Notes: a model not told the origin generated them from the sequence alone. A stretch of DNA of 64,000 nucleotides from an uncultured Prevotella sp. (GCA_946403845.1 CAMJBL010000007.1:20217-84216); one strand, 5' to 3'; counted from the stretch's first letter, positions 54,401-63,424 are shown. Numbers and translations: made by a program.

Positions 54401-55888
54401 ATGAGGTACAAAACCATCTTCATTTACTTCTTCATTTCTGTTTTGCCTGTGTGTATGGCTCTGACAGGATTATCCAATCTGACGCCCTGGATTGACGAAG
54501 TGATGTTTATTGACACACCCATGCACTTTGTGAAGGGGATGGGATGGATTACTCATTCATGGTATTCTATCGCCAATCAAGAACCTTTTATGTTATATCC
54601 TCCACTATATTCCATGATACTTGTACCGTGGATGACGACTTTTGGTACGAGTATTTTTGCCTGTCGTTCTTTGAATGTTGCGATAACCCTGTTTATTGGA
54701 TGGGGTTTAATAAAAGTGCTTCAGCAGTTAAACCTGAAAATTTCAATTATCCAGATCCTTCTGCTTATAATAATACTATGGTATACAAGCGATATGGTTT
54801 TTATGTACAGCAATGGCAGGCCAGATCTGATGGGGGCATTACTTCTTGTTCTTATAGCAAATGAAATGATATATGCTATCAAAAGCGGTAAACGAAAATG
54901 GAGCATATTTGTCTTATCAACATTGCTGATGACCACTGCCATACAAACGGCTGTATGTTTGGTGTTATTATTACTATTGTCATTCTTGGGTTTAGATACA
55001 TATCGTAAAGACATCAAGTGTTTGGCATTTTTATCTGTATCAGGCATTTTCATGGGTTTTATAATTAATTGTGCGTTCATGGCCTATCATGGACATCTGA
55101 TGTCGTTTGTCGTGAATATCTTCTCTTATTCAGGCTCTGTGAAAGCAATTGCAGCCTTCATTCTGCCAATGATGGGTGATGGTCTTGGCATCGACGCAGA
55201 TTACTTTATGGGAAAGCTTTCAAAAATGGGCATAGAATCTCCTTTATACATGCGCTTAATAACTGCGTTTACCCGTCCTGCCTATCTTGCATTACTAATA
55301 GCAGATTTAGTTTTTCTCTTCCTCTATCTGAAGAGTATGAAGAAAGAGCCTTGTTACATGATCATCAGGTATCTTTTCATCATGACTATAAGTATCCCTC
55401 TGCTAATGGTATTGGCAGGTCGTTATGAGTCATACTATTATTGGATGGCGTATTTACCATTATTCTTGCTGACTATTCTTTTATTCAAATTACCCAATTA
55501 CCGTTGGGGATGTTTCATCATTGCTTTTTCAGTATTGTTTATACTAACACACGATAGGATGCATAAAGACAACAACAATTACCATGAGTTGGAATCGTTT
55601 ATAAGCCATTGCGCCATGTTAAAAGACAAGAAAATCATTGCCCCTTTTTCTGTGTTTTACGAGATCTCTAAAATAAGTAACGACACCTATTATTTAGGGA
55701 TATTTCCACCTCAAGATCTCCCTCAGAATATGGATTACATTATTCTGTCTGAAAGATCTGCCGATTATGGCAATGATCGCTTGTATGACTATTTTGAGGC
55801 TGTCAGTCAATCAGACTCTCTACAATTAGTTTTGATATCCGAGAATAAATGCCCGGAATTGAAAGTATTTCAGATAAAAACAGACTAA
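54401..55888 (+). CDS. GT-C fold membrane glycosyltransferase
   Basis: A 495-residue integral membrane protein with about 10-12 helices. The first periplasmic loop has the acidic motif WIDEVMF near residue 31, as in polyprenyl-phosphate-sugar glycosyltransferases (GT39/ArnT/PMT-like). PPLYSMIL follows near residue 67, in the usual place. It likely transfers a sugar from a lipid carrier to an unknown acceptor at the periplasmic face. The stop is immediately followed by a UbiA-type fragment that may relate to donor synthesis. Confidence 0.75.
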   Translation: MRYKTIFIYFFISVLPVCMALTGLSNLTPWIDEVMFIDTPMHFVKGMGWITHSWYSIANQEPFMLYPPLYSMILVPWMTTFGTSIFACRSLNVAITLFIGWGLIKVLQQLNLKISIIQILLLIIILWYTSDMVFMYSNGRPDLMGALLLVLIANEMIYAIKSGKRKWSIFVLSTLLMTTAIQTAVCLVLLLLLSFLGLDTYRKDIKCLAFLSVSGIFMGFIINCAFMAYHGHLMSFVVNIFSYSGSVKAIAAFILPMMGDGLGIDADYFMGKLSKMGIESPLYMRLITAFTRPAYLALLIADLVFLFLYLKSMKKEPCYMIIRYLFIMTISIPLLMVLAGRYESYYYWMAYLPLFLLTILLFKLPNYRWGCFIIAFSVLFILTHDRMHKDNNNYHELESFISHCAMLKDKKIIAPFSVFYEISKISNDTYYLGIFPPQDLPQNMDYIILSERSADYGNDRLYDYFEAVSQSDSLQLVLISENKCPELKVFQIKTD

Positions 55889-55889
55889 G

Positions 55890-56261
55890 ATGATAAGTAT
55901 ATTAATGTCTCATTGGATCATTCTGATGATCATCTTTCTGGCATTATTAGTTGTTTTTGCCAAAAAGAGGAATAATGCTGGCTATAATCTCATATTCATG
56001 AATCAGGTAATCAGCATGATGGCAAGCATGACGATTGTCTGTTATATGATGTATACCGTCTCGCCTGAGGTAATAGAATATTTCCATAGTCCATACCTTT
56101 ATATTACCAACATCTTTGTCATAGTTGGAATCATTCGTTATTTGCAGATTATATTTGTAGAGGTTAAGAATCGTAGTCCAACAGAGATTCTAATGAAAGA
56201 CCGCTTCATCCAACTATGTATCATTGGTTGGGGTATAGCATGGGGTTTTGCTATTAATTAG
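55890..56261 (+). CDS. C-terminal part of a UbiA-type polyprenyl-phosphate phosphoribosyltransferase
   Basis: A 123-residue membrane protein with four helices. VSPEVIEYFHSPYLYITNIFVI, then IRYLQIIF and SPTEILMKDRFIQLCIIGW match, as I remember it, the last third of decaprenyl-phosphate phosphoribosyltransferases, which are about 290 residues long. The N-terminal part with the Asp-rich catalytic motifs is missing, and the preceding gene is unrelated. It starts 1 bp after the glycosyltransferase stop (TAAGATG). It could be a decayed gene or a retained membrane subunit. Confidence 0.7.
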   Translation: MISILMSHWIILMIIFLALLVVFAKKRNNAGYNLIFMNQVISMMASMTIVCYMMYTVSPEVIEYFHSPYLYITNIFVIVGIIRYLQIIFVEVKNRSPTEILMKDRFIQLCIIGWGIAWGFAIN

Positions 56262-56366
56262 TAAACTAAGCTAAATGATTTATTCTCCATGCAGTATTTT
56301 GTCTATAAAATCGTTATGTATAAAACAAAGAACATAGATAATAACAACATCATAATTCAAAATAAA

Positions 56367-57371
56367 ATGAGAACAATAAATAATTGGATACTCTCTTTCG
56401 CGATACTGGCAGCCCTCTCTCTTGCATCTTGTAGTAGCGATGACAATAGTGATACACCCATTGTTGACCCAGTAGAGACTAACTTGGAAGAGCCTACAGC
56501 GACGACAGCTCTCAGCCTTTCCAACGCGCCAGTCACCGATGGTTCTGATTCTACTGAGCCGTTGAGAAACTTGTTGATGTGCCGATTGCTCGGTATTGAG
56601 TGCCAATGGCAACAGCGTTTACAGACCGATGCGACATGGTGCGTCATTCCGCAATGGTATAGTTTAAGTGATGATGACAATGCCGCCTTGCACCGCATCC
56701 TTCAAAACCGTAACACACATAGCTCATTCGTAAGTTTGATTGACGGTGAGAACGACATTATTATCACGGCTCGTGGCATCAGCCGTGACGAACAGAAGTA
56801 TGCCGATGAAAAAGGCATTGCCGTGCTCTCCCGTCCTGTGGCAAAAGACGCTTTTGTGTTCCTTGTCAATCCGAAAAACCCTGTTCGTAATCTCTCTATT
56901 GAGCAAATTCAGAAGATATATACTGGCGAAATCCGCAACTGGAAAGAGGTTGGAGGCAACGACGCCACCATCAATCCATACGTGCGCAATCCAAATTCTG
57001 GCAGTCAGGAGAAGATGGAAACGATTGTTATGGCAGGATTGACAATGATTGACTGGCCCGAAATGGTGGGTTATGTAATGCTTTCACCCTATTATCAATT
57101 AGAGAATGACGAAAACGGTATTGCCTACACACCTTTCTACTATTACGATACCATTGCGAACGACGAACGTACACAGGTCATTGGCGTAAATGGCATTGTA
57201 CCCAGCAAGCAGACCATCGAGAACGAGAGGTACCCCTACGTGACTCATGTCATGTCCAGCGTCCGTGCAGATGTTGACAAATCGAGTACCGCCTATCAGT
57301 TGTTCTATCAGTTGGCAACGGGACAACATAATGACATTGTGAAGGAAAGTGGGTATATAATATATAAATAG
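56367..57371 (+). CDS. PstS-like substrate-binding lipoprotein
   Basis: A 334-residue protein with a lipobox (LASC, C20). The periplasmic-binding-protein fold is indicated by DIIITARGISRDEQKYA, AFVFLVNPKNPVRNLSIEQIQKIYTGEIRNWKEVGG (seen in pieces) and PNSGSQEKMETIV, as in phosphate-binding PstS. No pstC, pstA or pstB follows, so it may bind a ligand for sensing rather than import. I chose ATG 56367 because the upstream extension is not signal-like. Confidence 0.75.
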   Translation: MRTINNWILSFAILAALSLASCSSDDNSDTPIVDPVETNLEEPTATTALSLSNAPVTDGSDSTEPLRNLLMCRLLGIECQWQQRLQTDATWCVIPQWYSLSDDDNAALHRILQNRNTHSSFVSLIDGENDIIITARGISRDEQKYADEKGIAVLSRPVAKDAFVFLVNPKNPVRNLSIEQIQKIYTGEIRNWKEVGGNDATINPYVRNPNSGSQEKMETIVMAGLTMIDWPEMVGYVMLSPYYQLENDENGIAYTPFYYYDTIANDERTQVIGVNGIVPSKQTIENERYPYVTHVMSSVRADVDKSSTAYQLFYQLATGQHNDIVKESGYIIYK

Positions 57372-57400
57372 GCTAAATAGCAATATCTACACATAAATTC

Positions 57401-57484
57401 CTTTACCCAAGTAAAGACTTTTACCCTCGGCACCCACTTTCTGGGCTTTGCCGAGGTTTTTTTGTGCGGTTTGGCGTAACTTTG
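57401..57484 (+). promoter_or_regulatory. Regulatory block, copy 1: palindrome, hairpin and -7 box
   Basis: CTTTAC-CCAA-GTAAAG at 57401-57416, a terminator-like hairpin at 57425-57456 (CCTCGGCA with TGCCGAGG, then seven Ts), and TAACTTTG at 57477-57484. Palindrome and -7 box are 60 bp apart. Copy 2 at 60982-61064 has the same order and almost the same spacing (59 bp). Confidence 0.75.
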
Positions 57485-57582
57485 ACGAGCAAACGTATCA
57501 AAGGCAATAAAGCATCAGGAATGGTTTTCTTTTAAAAAACGTTAAGTCCTGTAATGTCGAAATAATACTCTCGTATAAGTAA

Positions 57583-58155
57583 ATGATGAGACAGTGCGAC
57601 AAGACAGACCAGCAGATCATCGAACGTGTACTATACCACGGACATAGGGCGGATTATGCCCTTCTGGTTGACCGCTACGGAGCGAGGCTCTTCGCTTTTG
57701 TCGTCACGATGGTGACGCGCCGTGAGGACGCAGAAGAACTGGCAGAGGACTGTTTTGTAAAGGCTTTCGGACGGTTGGGGGAATATGATGCAACCCGCAG
57801 TTCGTTCTACACTTGGCTCCGCTGCATAGCTTATCGCCTCTGTCTTGATCACGTGCGACGACAGCCTGTCGTGTGGTTGGATATGGACGAACAAACCCTG
57901 CAGGAAGTGCCTGACGAAGCAGCAGAACACGTAATGGATGCTGAAGACGACCGACGTATCAGTCTGCTGACAGAGGCTATCCACCGACTACCACCAACGG
58001 AGCGCCTGCTCGTTCAGCAGTTCTACTTCGAGCAGCAGTCGCTCTATGATATAGCTGACATTACAGGCACTGAAGCCGGAACATTGGCCACCCGTCTGCA
58101 CCGTATTAGGAAGAAACTCTATCAATACATCATAATGAAGGAACATGGGAAATAA
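57583..58155 (+). CDS. ECF RNA polymerase sigma factor
   Basis: A 190-residue sigma factor with region 2 (DYALLVDRYGARLFAFVVTMV...EDAEELAEDCFVKAF, about 23-65), the FYTWLRCIAYRLCLDHVRR segment and a region 4 HTH (LYDIADITGTEAGTLATRLHRIR, about 155-178). It overlaps the anti-sigma gene by 11 bp. A possible ECF promoter (GTTAAG at 57541, TCGTATAAG at 57571) lies close before it. ATG 57583 and 57586 are both possible. Confidence 0.92.
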   Translation: MMRQCDKTDQQIIERVLYHGHRADYALLVDRYGARLFAFVVTMVTRREDAEELAEDCFVKAFGRLGEYDATRSSFYTWLRCIAYRLCLDHVRRQPVVWLDMDEQTLQEVPDEAAEHVMDAEDDRRISLLTEAIHRLPPTERLLVQQFYFEQQSLYDIADITGTEAGTLATRLHRIRKKLYQYIIMKEHGK

Positions 58156-59047
58156 AAGATACGATAAACTTCAGGCTTCGTTCGAGGCTTCGCAGCCACA
58201 GTTGCCTACCGACTTCACCCATCGCGTGATGAAACGCGTGGAGTCCAAGTCTCATCGTGTCATCAGAATGAGGCATGCGATAATAGCAGCATTAGCCGTT
58301 GCAGCAAGTTTTGTGTTTTTCGTATTGTTGGTGAAACCGAATCAGACTGAGCCTGAAAAGGCATTAGCCGTAACGCCCCACGTACCTCGAAGCACTCGAC
58401 CCACGTACATCGATACCGCCGACCTACGTACATCGACACCCACGACCCACGTAGCTCGCCCAGTATGTACCTTACGGACTCAGAGTTCGCACCTTACAGA
58501 CTCAGAGTACGCCCCCGACGTACTCATATCCACCCCTCATGAAGACAGCAGTCAGATGGTGCCCGCAACGCTAAAAGAACCTCATCTCCACTATGCCACT
58601 CATGTGCAGACAGGAGACACCGTGCCCTATCAGGATCCGGCCCGCGTGGACGAGTTTATTGCGAAGCTGGCTGACTACTATAACGTGAAGCAGGGTGAGT
58701 TACAGTGCTCCCTCACTCAGGACAGCTGTGTAGCGAGCGCTGTATATGTATTCCCCGACCTAAAAGAGATTGACGTGTTCGGACGATTGTTACAAGTGGC
58801 TTGCTGGTATAGCGATGAGACGCCAGGCTATCATCTGAACTTCTCACATCGCCAGTTCTTCTTCGAACTCAAGGATATGCGCAAGCAATTGCAATACCGT
58901 TGGATAGCCGAGCGCGTAAACGGCAAGATACTGCTCTATAGCACCTGCGCTCCCATTGAAGTCGTTGTCTCGTCGGCCTGTTATCAGGAATATCTCGATG
59001 AGCTGATGCATACTAAGAGTCTTAACTCCAAAACTTTAGATATATGA
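58145..59047 (+). CDS. Probable anti-sigma factor with repeat-encoded linker
   Basis: A 300-residue protein: cytoplasmic N-terminus (1-38), a membrane helix (about 40-60, AIIAALAVAASFVFFVLLV), a Pro/Thr/Ser-rich periplasmic linker (about 65-130) encoded largely by 23-bp and 22-bp DNA repeats, and a C-terminal domain (about 160-285) that I do not recognise. Overlap with the sigma gene points to an anti-sigma role. Its stop overlaps the next start by 4 bp. Confidence 0.68.
   Translation: MGNKRYDKLQASFEASQPQLPTDFTHRVMKRVESKSHRVIRMRHAIIAALAVAASFVFFVLLVKPNQTEPEKALAVTPHVPRSTRPTYIDTADLRTSTPTTHVARPVCTLRTQSSHLTDSEYAPDVLISTPHEDSSQMVPATLKEPHLHYATHVQTGDTVPYQDPARVDEFIAKLADYYNVKQGELQCSLTQDSCVASAVYVFPDLKEIDVFGRLLQVACWYSDETPGYHLNFSHRQFFFELKDMRKQLQYRWIAERVNGKILLYSTCAPIEVVVSSACYQEYLDELMHTKSLNSKTLDI
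58380..58512. repeat. Tandem 23-bp and 22-bp repeats in the anti-sigma linker
   Basis: Three 23-bp units at 58380-58402, 58403-58425 and 58426-58448 (core ACGTACATCGA) plus 10 bp of a fourth, then two 22-bp units at 58469-58490 and 58491-58512 (core GACTCAGAG). Neither length is a multiple of three, so successive units are read in different frames. Confidence 0.88.
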
Positions 59048-60204
59048 AAAGATTATTATTCCTTAGCCTCATGGCTATCGCCTGCCTTACGATGCAGGCA
59101 CAAACAAAGAAAGTTAGAGTGCTGGCAAAGTGCGATGGTATCTATATGACGCCTTGCCCAGAAGCCACTGTTGACAAGAAAACCAAGAAAAAGACTGTTG
59201 TTTGGCCTGACACGGAAAACAACTCATGGCATGAAAACATGGGCTTTGTCAATAACGTTCCCACACTTACTGATAACATTGAAACTCTGTTTCCGCAGAT
59301 TTCCGGTATTGATGTTGGAAAGCCTTATAGCCCTGTTGTGTGGCAATTGACGGAGGAGAACGACGAGACCGTGCTTCACTGCTACTTCCGTATGCCTGCT
59401 GACATTGTTACCAATTTCTGGCTGTGCAGCGAAGAGTGTGCCATCCTCGACAAGGAGACAGGCACCATCTATCAGTCACGTCGCTGTGTACCCGACTGCT
59501 ATGGCAAGGTGTTTAGCTTCAAGGGGAAAGAGGGAACAACGCTTGATTTCCAAATATTCTTCCCCAAACTGCCTGAGGACATTAGGGAGATTTGTATCTA
59601 TGGTGTACCTAACTGGTATATGCGAGGCATGGACGTTAATCTTGTTACCTCGTCAGGCAACAACTTTCTTCAGGTTAAGGGAACCTTTTATGCTTTCGAC
59701 GAAATGATGCCAATCCACAAGGCTCACCTCGTCAGCGAGGCCCAGGACTACCACAAGGATGACCACAAGACGTGGGCTGTTTACAACGATGCCCATCTCA
59801 TCAGGCCTGTAAAGAAGGATACATACGCCATCTGGCGAACAGAAGAAGCCACCTATCTGGCTGAGGCCTGCGAGATGAACTGGATGCGCGAGTATTTTGG
59901 CAGAGGAGGTAACAACATCCTGATTGACCAGTCAGGCCACCAATACAAGTGTAAGGAAGTGTTAGGCTATCCCAGCAACGATCTCTTCTGGGTGGAAGGC
60001 TGTTCGGGTGATTATTTTGCCATCGTCATGGTCTTTGAGCCTATTCCATTGCACCTCGAAAACATTACTTATATCGAGCCAGAGGGCGAGCCCTTCGCCA
60101 TGTGGGGCGCCAACTGGGAGGGCAAAGTACTTTCATTCAGCATCAAGGAACTACTCGATAACCAGAAACTGTTTAAATATCATCCACGCAAAGTAGTAAA
60201 ATGA
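59044..60204 (+). CDS. Secreted protein of unknown function
   Basis: A 386-residue protein with a signal peptide (cut near MQA-QTK). The mature protein is beta-rich with scattered Cys (C49-region CPEA, CSEECAIL, CVPDCYG) and many Trp and Tyr residues. No family is recognised. It is the third gene of the sigma/anti-sigma operon, joined by a 4-bp overlap, so it is likely an envelope or surface target of that system. A strong terminator follows. Confidence 0.6.
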   Translation: MKRLLFLSLMAIACLTMQAQTKKVRVLAKCDGIYMTPCPEATVDKKTKKKTVVWPDTENNSWHENMGFVNNVPTLTDNIETLFPQISGIDVGKPYSPVVWQLTEENDETVLHCYFRMPADIVTNFWLCSEECAILDKETGTIYQSRRCVPDCYGKVFSFKGKEGTTLDFQIFFPKLPEDIREICIYGVPNWYMRGMDVNLVTSSGNNFLQVKGTFYAFDEMMPIHKAHLVSEAQDYHKDDHKTWAVYNDAHLIRPVKKDTYAIWRTEEATYLAEACEMNWMREYFGRGGNNILIDQSGHQYKCKEVLGYPSNDLFWVEGCSGDYFAIVMVFEPIPLHLENITYIEPEGEPFAMWGANWEGKVLSFSIKELLDNQKLFKYHPRKVVK

Positions 60205-60255
60205 TAGTAGTATTTCATAAAACAAAGAGTATGGTTTTTTCTAAAACTAAGTTTC

Positions 60256-60291
60256 GGCATGGGTCGCAGAGATGCGCTCCATGCCTTTGTT
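60256..60291 (+). terminator. Terminator of the third sigma operon
   Basis: GGCATGG pairs with CCATGCC, and inside it CGCA pairs with TGCG around GAGA. TTTGTTTG follows. Confidence 0.85.
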
Positions 60292-60340
60292 TGTAAAGAA
60301 TAAAAAAAGGTGGTTAAAAGATTCCAAAAGTCAGGAAACA

Positions 60341-60374
60341 TTTGTTGAGTTTACAAGAGAAACGGATAACTTTG
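60341..60374 (+). promoter_or_regulatory. Promoter of the Crp/Fnr gene
   Basis: TTTG at 60341-60344, 22 bp, TAACTTTG at 60367-60374. The GTG start codon begins 5 bp later, so the mRNA may be leaderless. Confidence 0.65.
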
Positions 60375-60378
60375 CAGC

Positions 60379-60960
60379 GTGGAACAGAAATACAATATAT
60401 CGTCATTAGGACTGGAGTTCGATAAACTGCGGGCGTACTGCAAGCGAGAGGGGGAGGCCTTGACGTTCAGCAAGGGAGATTTGTTGGAGCGACAGGGCGA
60501 ACCGGCAAAGTGGATCGCTTACGTGGAGAGCGGCTGCTTCAAATATGTGACAAGAAGCTTCAGCGACAACAAACCTCATACCACGTGGTTTTCGTTCAAG
60601 GGCGAGTTCGTGGCCGACTATCCCCGTTTCCTCTATGGTCGTCCCGCGCAGTCCACCATTGAGGCAATGATGCCCAGTCGCATACGGAGACTCAGCGGCG
60701 AGGACCTGAAGAACTACTTCAGCCAGGATATCGAGACGATGGAGATGCGTGCCATCATTAGCGAACACATTCTCTGCCAGTTTCATGAACGATATATCGA
60801 TCTCCACTGTACCACGCCTCGCGAGCGTTACGACCTGTTGATGCAGCGCTGCCCCGGCATCGTGAACGAGCTACCTCTCAATGCCATCGCTTCGTTCCTC
60901 AACATCACCCCCAAGACCATCTCGATGCTTCGTCGCGACATCACATATGGCAAGAAATGA
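60379..60960 (+). CDS. Crp/Fnr-family transcriptional regulator
   Basis: A 193-residue protein with an N-terminal cyclic-nucleotide-binding-like barrel (about 20-115; FSKGDLLERQGEPAKWIAYVESG) and a C-terminal winged HTH (about 150-193; PLNAIASFLNITPKTISMLRRDI). Cys clusters for an Fe-S centre as in Fnr are absent. GTG 60379 is the only plausible start; the next Met is at residue 91. The gene lies between the two copies of the CTTTAC-N4-GTAAAG block, whose geometry suits a Crp/Fnr protein. Confidence 0.85.
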   Translation: MEQKYNISSLGLEFDKLRAYCKREGEALTFSKGDLLERQGEPAKWIAYVESGCFKYVTRSFSDNKPHTTWFSFKGEFVADYPRFLYGRPAQSTIEAMMPSRIRRLSGEDLKNYFSQDIETMEMRAIISEHILCQFHERYIDLHCTTPRERYDLLMQRCPGIVNELPLNAIASFLNITPKTISMLRRDITYGKK

Positions 60961-60981
60961 CAATCCCAAACCCCACGAATC

Positions 60982-61064
60982 CTTTACCCAAGTAAAGACT
61001 TTTGTCCTCGGCAACTGATTTTCAGACTTATCGAGTTGTTTTTTCGTGGCTTTTTATAACTTTG
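60982..61064 (+). promoter_or_regulatory. Regulatory block, copy 2
   Basis: CTTTAC-CCAA-GTAAAG at 60982-60997, then ACTTTTGTCCTCGGCA, a weaker hairpin (CTCG at 61007 with CGAG at 61032, then a run of six Ts), and TAACTTTG at 61057-61064. It shares 30 bp of near identity with copy 1 around the palindrome. Confidence 0.75.
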
Positions 61065-61159
61065 CCGTCGATTAGGAAAGTTTAACGCCCTCGGACGTCA
61101 TATTTCCGCGATAACGGTGTCTATAATATAAGTAAGGACAAATTAAAACGAAACAAATA

Positions 61160-63424
61160 ATGAACAAGAAGGAAAAGTTTTGCGTCGCTATACTAATGTT
61201 ACTTCCGTTAGGGGCGAGAGCCCAGACAAAGGCAGACTCACTGCGTGCCGACAGTATCTACAAGTCGATGGAACTGCAAGGCGTTGAGGTCGTTAAGCAG
61301 AAGTCGCTTGTCAAGTCAGACATCGACAAGATTACCTACGACATCGAGAACGACCCCGATTCGAAGTCAAACACCGTGATTGAGATGCTGCGTAAGATAC
61401 CAATGGTAACGGTGGATGGCGAAGACAACATTCAGGTGAATGGCTCCAGTTCTTTCAAGATCTATGTGAACAACAAGCCCAACCAGATGATGTCGAATAA
61501 TCCCAAGGAAGTGCTGAAGAGTATGCCCGCCACCAGCATCAAGAAGATAGAGGTCATCACCAATCCTGGCCCGAAGTATGATGCTGAGGGCGTGGGCGGT
61601 ATTCTGAATATCATCACACATGGACAGCATATCGAAGGTTATACGGCCACCTTCAGCGGCAATGTGAGCAACCGAGGAGCAGGCGGTAGCACCTACGCCA
61701 CCGTCAAAAGCGGTAAACTGATGATGAGTGGACGCTATAATTATAGATACAATAACTCGCCTCGAAGCTACTCAGGCAGTAGCCGTAAGACCATCGGCAA
61801 CATCACTGATTCATCGTCTGATCTCGAAAGCGAAAGTTCGTCCAAGGGACACGGACACTCACAGTTCGGCTCCTTCGAGGCTAGTTACGAGATTGATACC
61901 CTCCGTCTGCTCACCGCTTCGTTCGACATCTATGGCGGGGGCAACAAGAGCAACGGTGACGGCACCACAATAGCCACCTCGCCCCTGACGCAGACTCCGC
62001 TTTACAGATATACCACCGACCGCCATTCCAATAGTAACTATGGTTACATTGACGGTGGTATCGACTATCAGCGCAGTTTCTCTGTGTCTGAGCGCCTGCT
62101 GACATTTTCGTATAAGATTGAGCATGAGCCTGACAAGAGCGAGTCCCACACCGATTACCTTGACATGCAGGCTGCCGACGGTTGGGAGAACTTCCTGCAG
62201 CGCCTGAAGAATCAGTATAACGACGGCAACGAGCGTACGATGGAGCATACCTTCCAGATAGACTATACCACGCCCTTCGCCAAAATTCACACTTTGGAGA
62301 CAGGTTTGAAGTATATCCTACGTAACAACTCCTCGGAGAATGACCGCTATGAGGAAGATATCTTCGACCAAGACCATTCGTCGCACTATAAGCATCGCAA
62401 CGACATCTTCGCCGCCTATTTGGGTTATGGTTTGAAATTGGAAAAGCTATCGGGACGCTTAGGTCTGCGCTACGAACATACCTTGCAGGATGTGGAATAC
62501 AAGCTGGGGCGTGGCGATGATTTCAAGAAACACTTCAACGACTTCGTACCCTCTGCCAGCATCGGCTACAAACTGACGCAGACCTCCAATCTGCGATTGG
62601 GCTATGACATGCGCATCTACCGTCCAGGCATTTGGTATCTCAACCCTTATCTCGATGACTCCACGCCCACCAATATCAATCAGGGTAATTCCCATCTTGA
62701 CAGTGAGAAAAGCCACTCGCTCAACCTCAGTTACAGTAACTTCACGCCGAAGTTCAATATCAACCTTGCACTGCGCTACGGCTTCACCAACAACAGCATC
62801 GAAGACGTCGTGAGGATGATGCCGGACACGCAGATCCTTGGCCTGAAGAATCCGACAGGAAAGGATGTGCTCTACACCACCTACGAGAATATCGGGCGCA
62901 GACAGGGCATCAACCTGAATACATACATCAATTGGAACGCCACCAAGAACACCCGTATCTATGTCAACGGACGACTCTCCTATACAGATATGGATGATGG
63001 CGGCACCCTCTCTAATCACGGTTGGAACCTCTTTATGTATGGTGGTGCGCAGCAGACGCTTCCCAAGGACTGGCGAATCTCACTTAGCTTCTATGGCATA
63101 ACACCAAGCGTCAACTTGCAAGGACGTGGCAGCAGTTATAGCGATTACAGTGTGAGCATCCAGAAGTCGTGGTTGAAAAACCGTCTCAACCTGACGCTCT
63201 CTGCCTCTAACTTCCTGAAGAAATACAAGCAATATAATTACACTACGGAGGATACCTTCTTCTATGCAGACAGTTGGTCGAAGTATGTTAACCAGTCCTT
63301 CTCCCTCAGCATCAGTTACCGCATCGGAGAACTGAGTGCCAGCGTGAAGAAAGCCGAGCGTAGCATCAGCAACGATGATGTGAAAGGCGGCGGTAGTGGT
63401 GAAAGCAGCGGGAGTTCGGAATAA
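61160..63424 (+). CDS. TonB-type outer membrane barrel protein (OMP_b-brl_3 group)
   Basis: A 754-residue protein with a signal peptide (cut near ARA-QTK), a plug domain (about 40-150: DKITYDIENDPDSKSNTVIEMLRKIPMV, INVNNKP-like loop, PKYDAEGVGGILNI), and a large barrel. It lacks the regulatory Ig domain common in this group. The C-terminus is a Gly/Ser-rich tail (VKGGGSGESSGSSE) rather than a barrel-closing aromatic, perhaps a small extension. The ligand is unknown. Its upstream region is block copy 2. Confidence 0.83.
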   Translation: MNKKEKFCVAILMLLPLGARAQTKADSLRADSIYKSMELQGVEVVKQKSLVKSDIDKITYDIENDPDSKSNTVIEMLRKIPMVTVDGEDNIQVNGSSSFKIYVNNKPNQMMSNNPKEVLKSMPATSIKKIEVITNPGPKYDAEGVGGILNIITHGQHIEGYTATFSGNVSNRGAGGSTYATVKSGKLMMSGRYNYRYNNSPRSYSGSSRKTIGNITDSSSDLESESSSKGHGHSQFGSFEASYEIDTLRLLTASFDIYGGGNKSNGDGTTIATSPLTQTPLYRYTTDRHSNSNYGYIDGGIDYQRSFSVSERLLTFSYKIEHEPDKSESHTDYLDMQAADGWENFLQRLKNQYNDGNERTMEHTFQIDYTTPFAKIHTLETGLKYILRNNSSENDRYEEDIFDQDHSSHYKHRNDIFAAYLGYGLKLEKLSGRLGLRYEHTLQDVEYKLGRGDDFKKHFNDFVPSASIGYKLTQTSNLRLGYDMRIYRPGIWYLNPYLDDSTPTNINQGNSHLDSEKSHSLNLSYSNFTPKFNINLALRYGFTNNSIEDVVRMMPDTQILGLKNPTGKDVLYTTYENIGRRQGINLNTYINWNATKNTRIYVNGRLSYTDMDDGGTLSNHGWNLFMYGGAQQTLPKDWRISLSFYGITPSVNLQGRGSSYSDYSVSIQKSWLKNRLNLTLSASNFLKKYKQYNYTTEDTFFYADSWSKYVNQSFSLSISYRIGELSASVKKAERSISNDDVKGGGSGESSGSSE

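Noticed and set aside
58380..58512. Repeats considered as a CRISPR array
   Set aside because: Units are directly adjacent with no spacers and lie inside a coding frame; no cas genes are near.
61007..61046. Hairpin in regulatory block copy 2 as a strong terminator
   Set aside because: Its stem is only four to five pairs with a long loop; it is reported only as a weaker counterpart of the one in copy 1.
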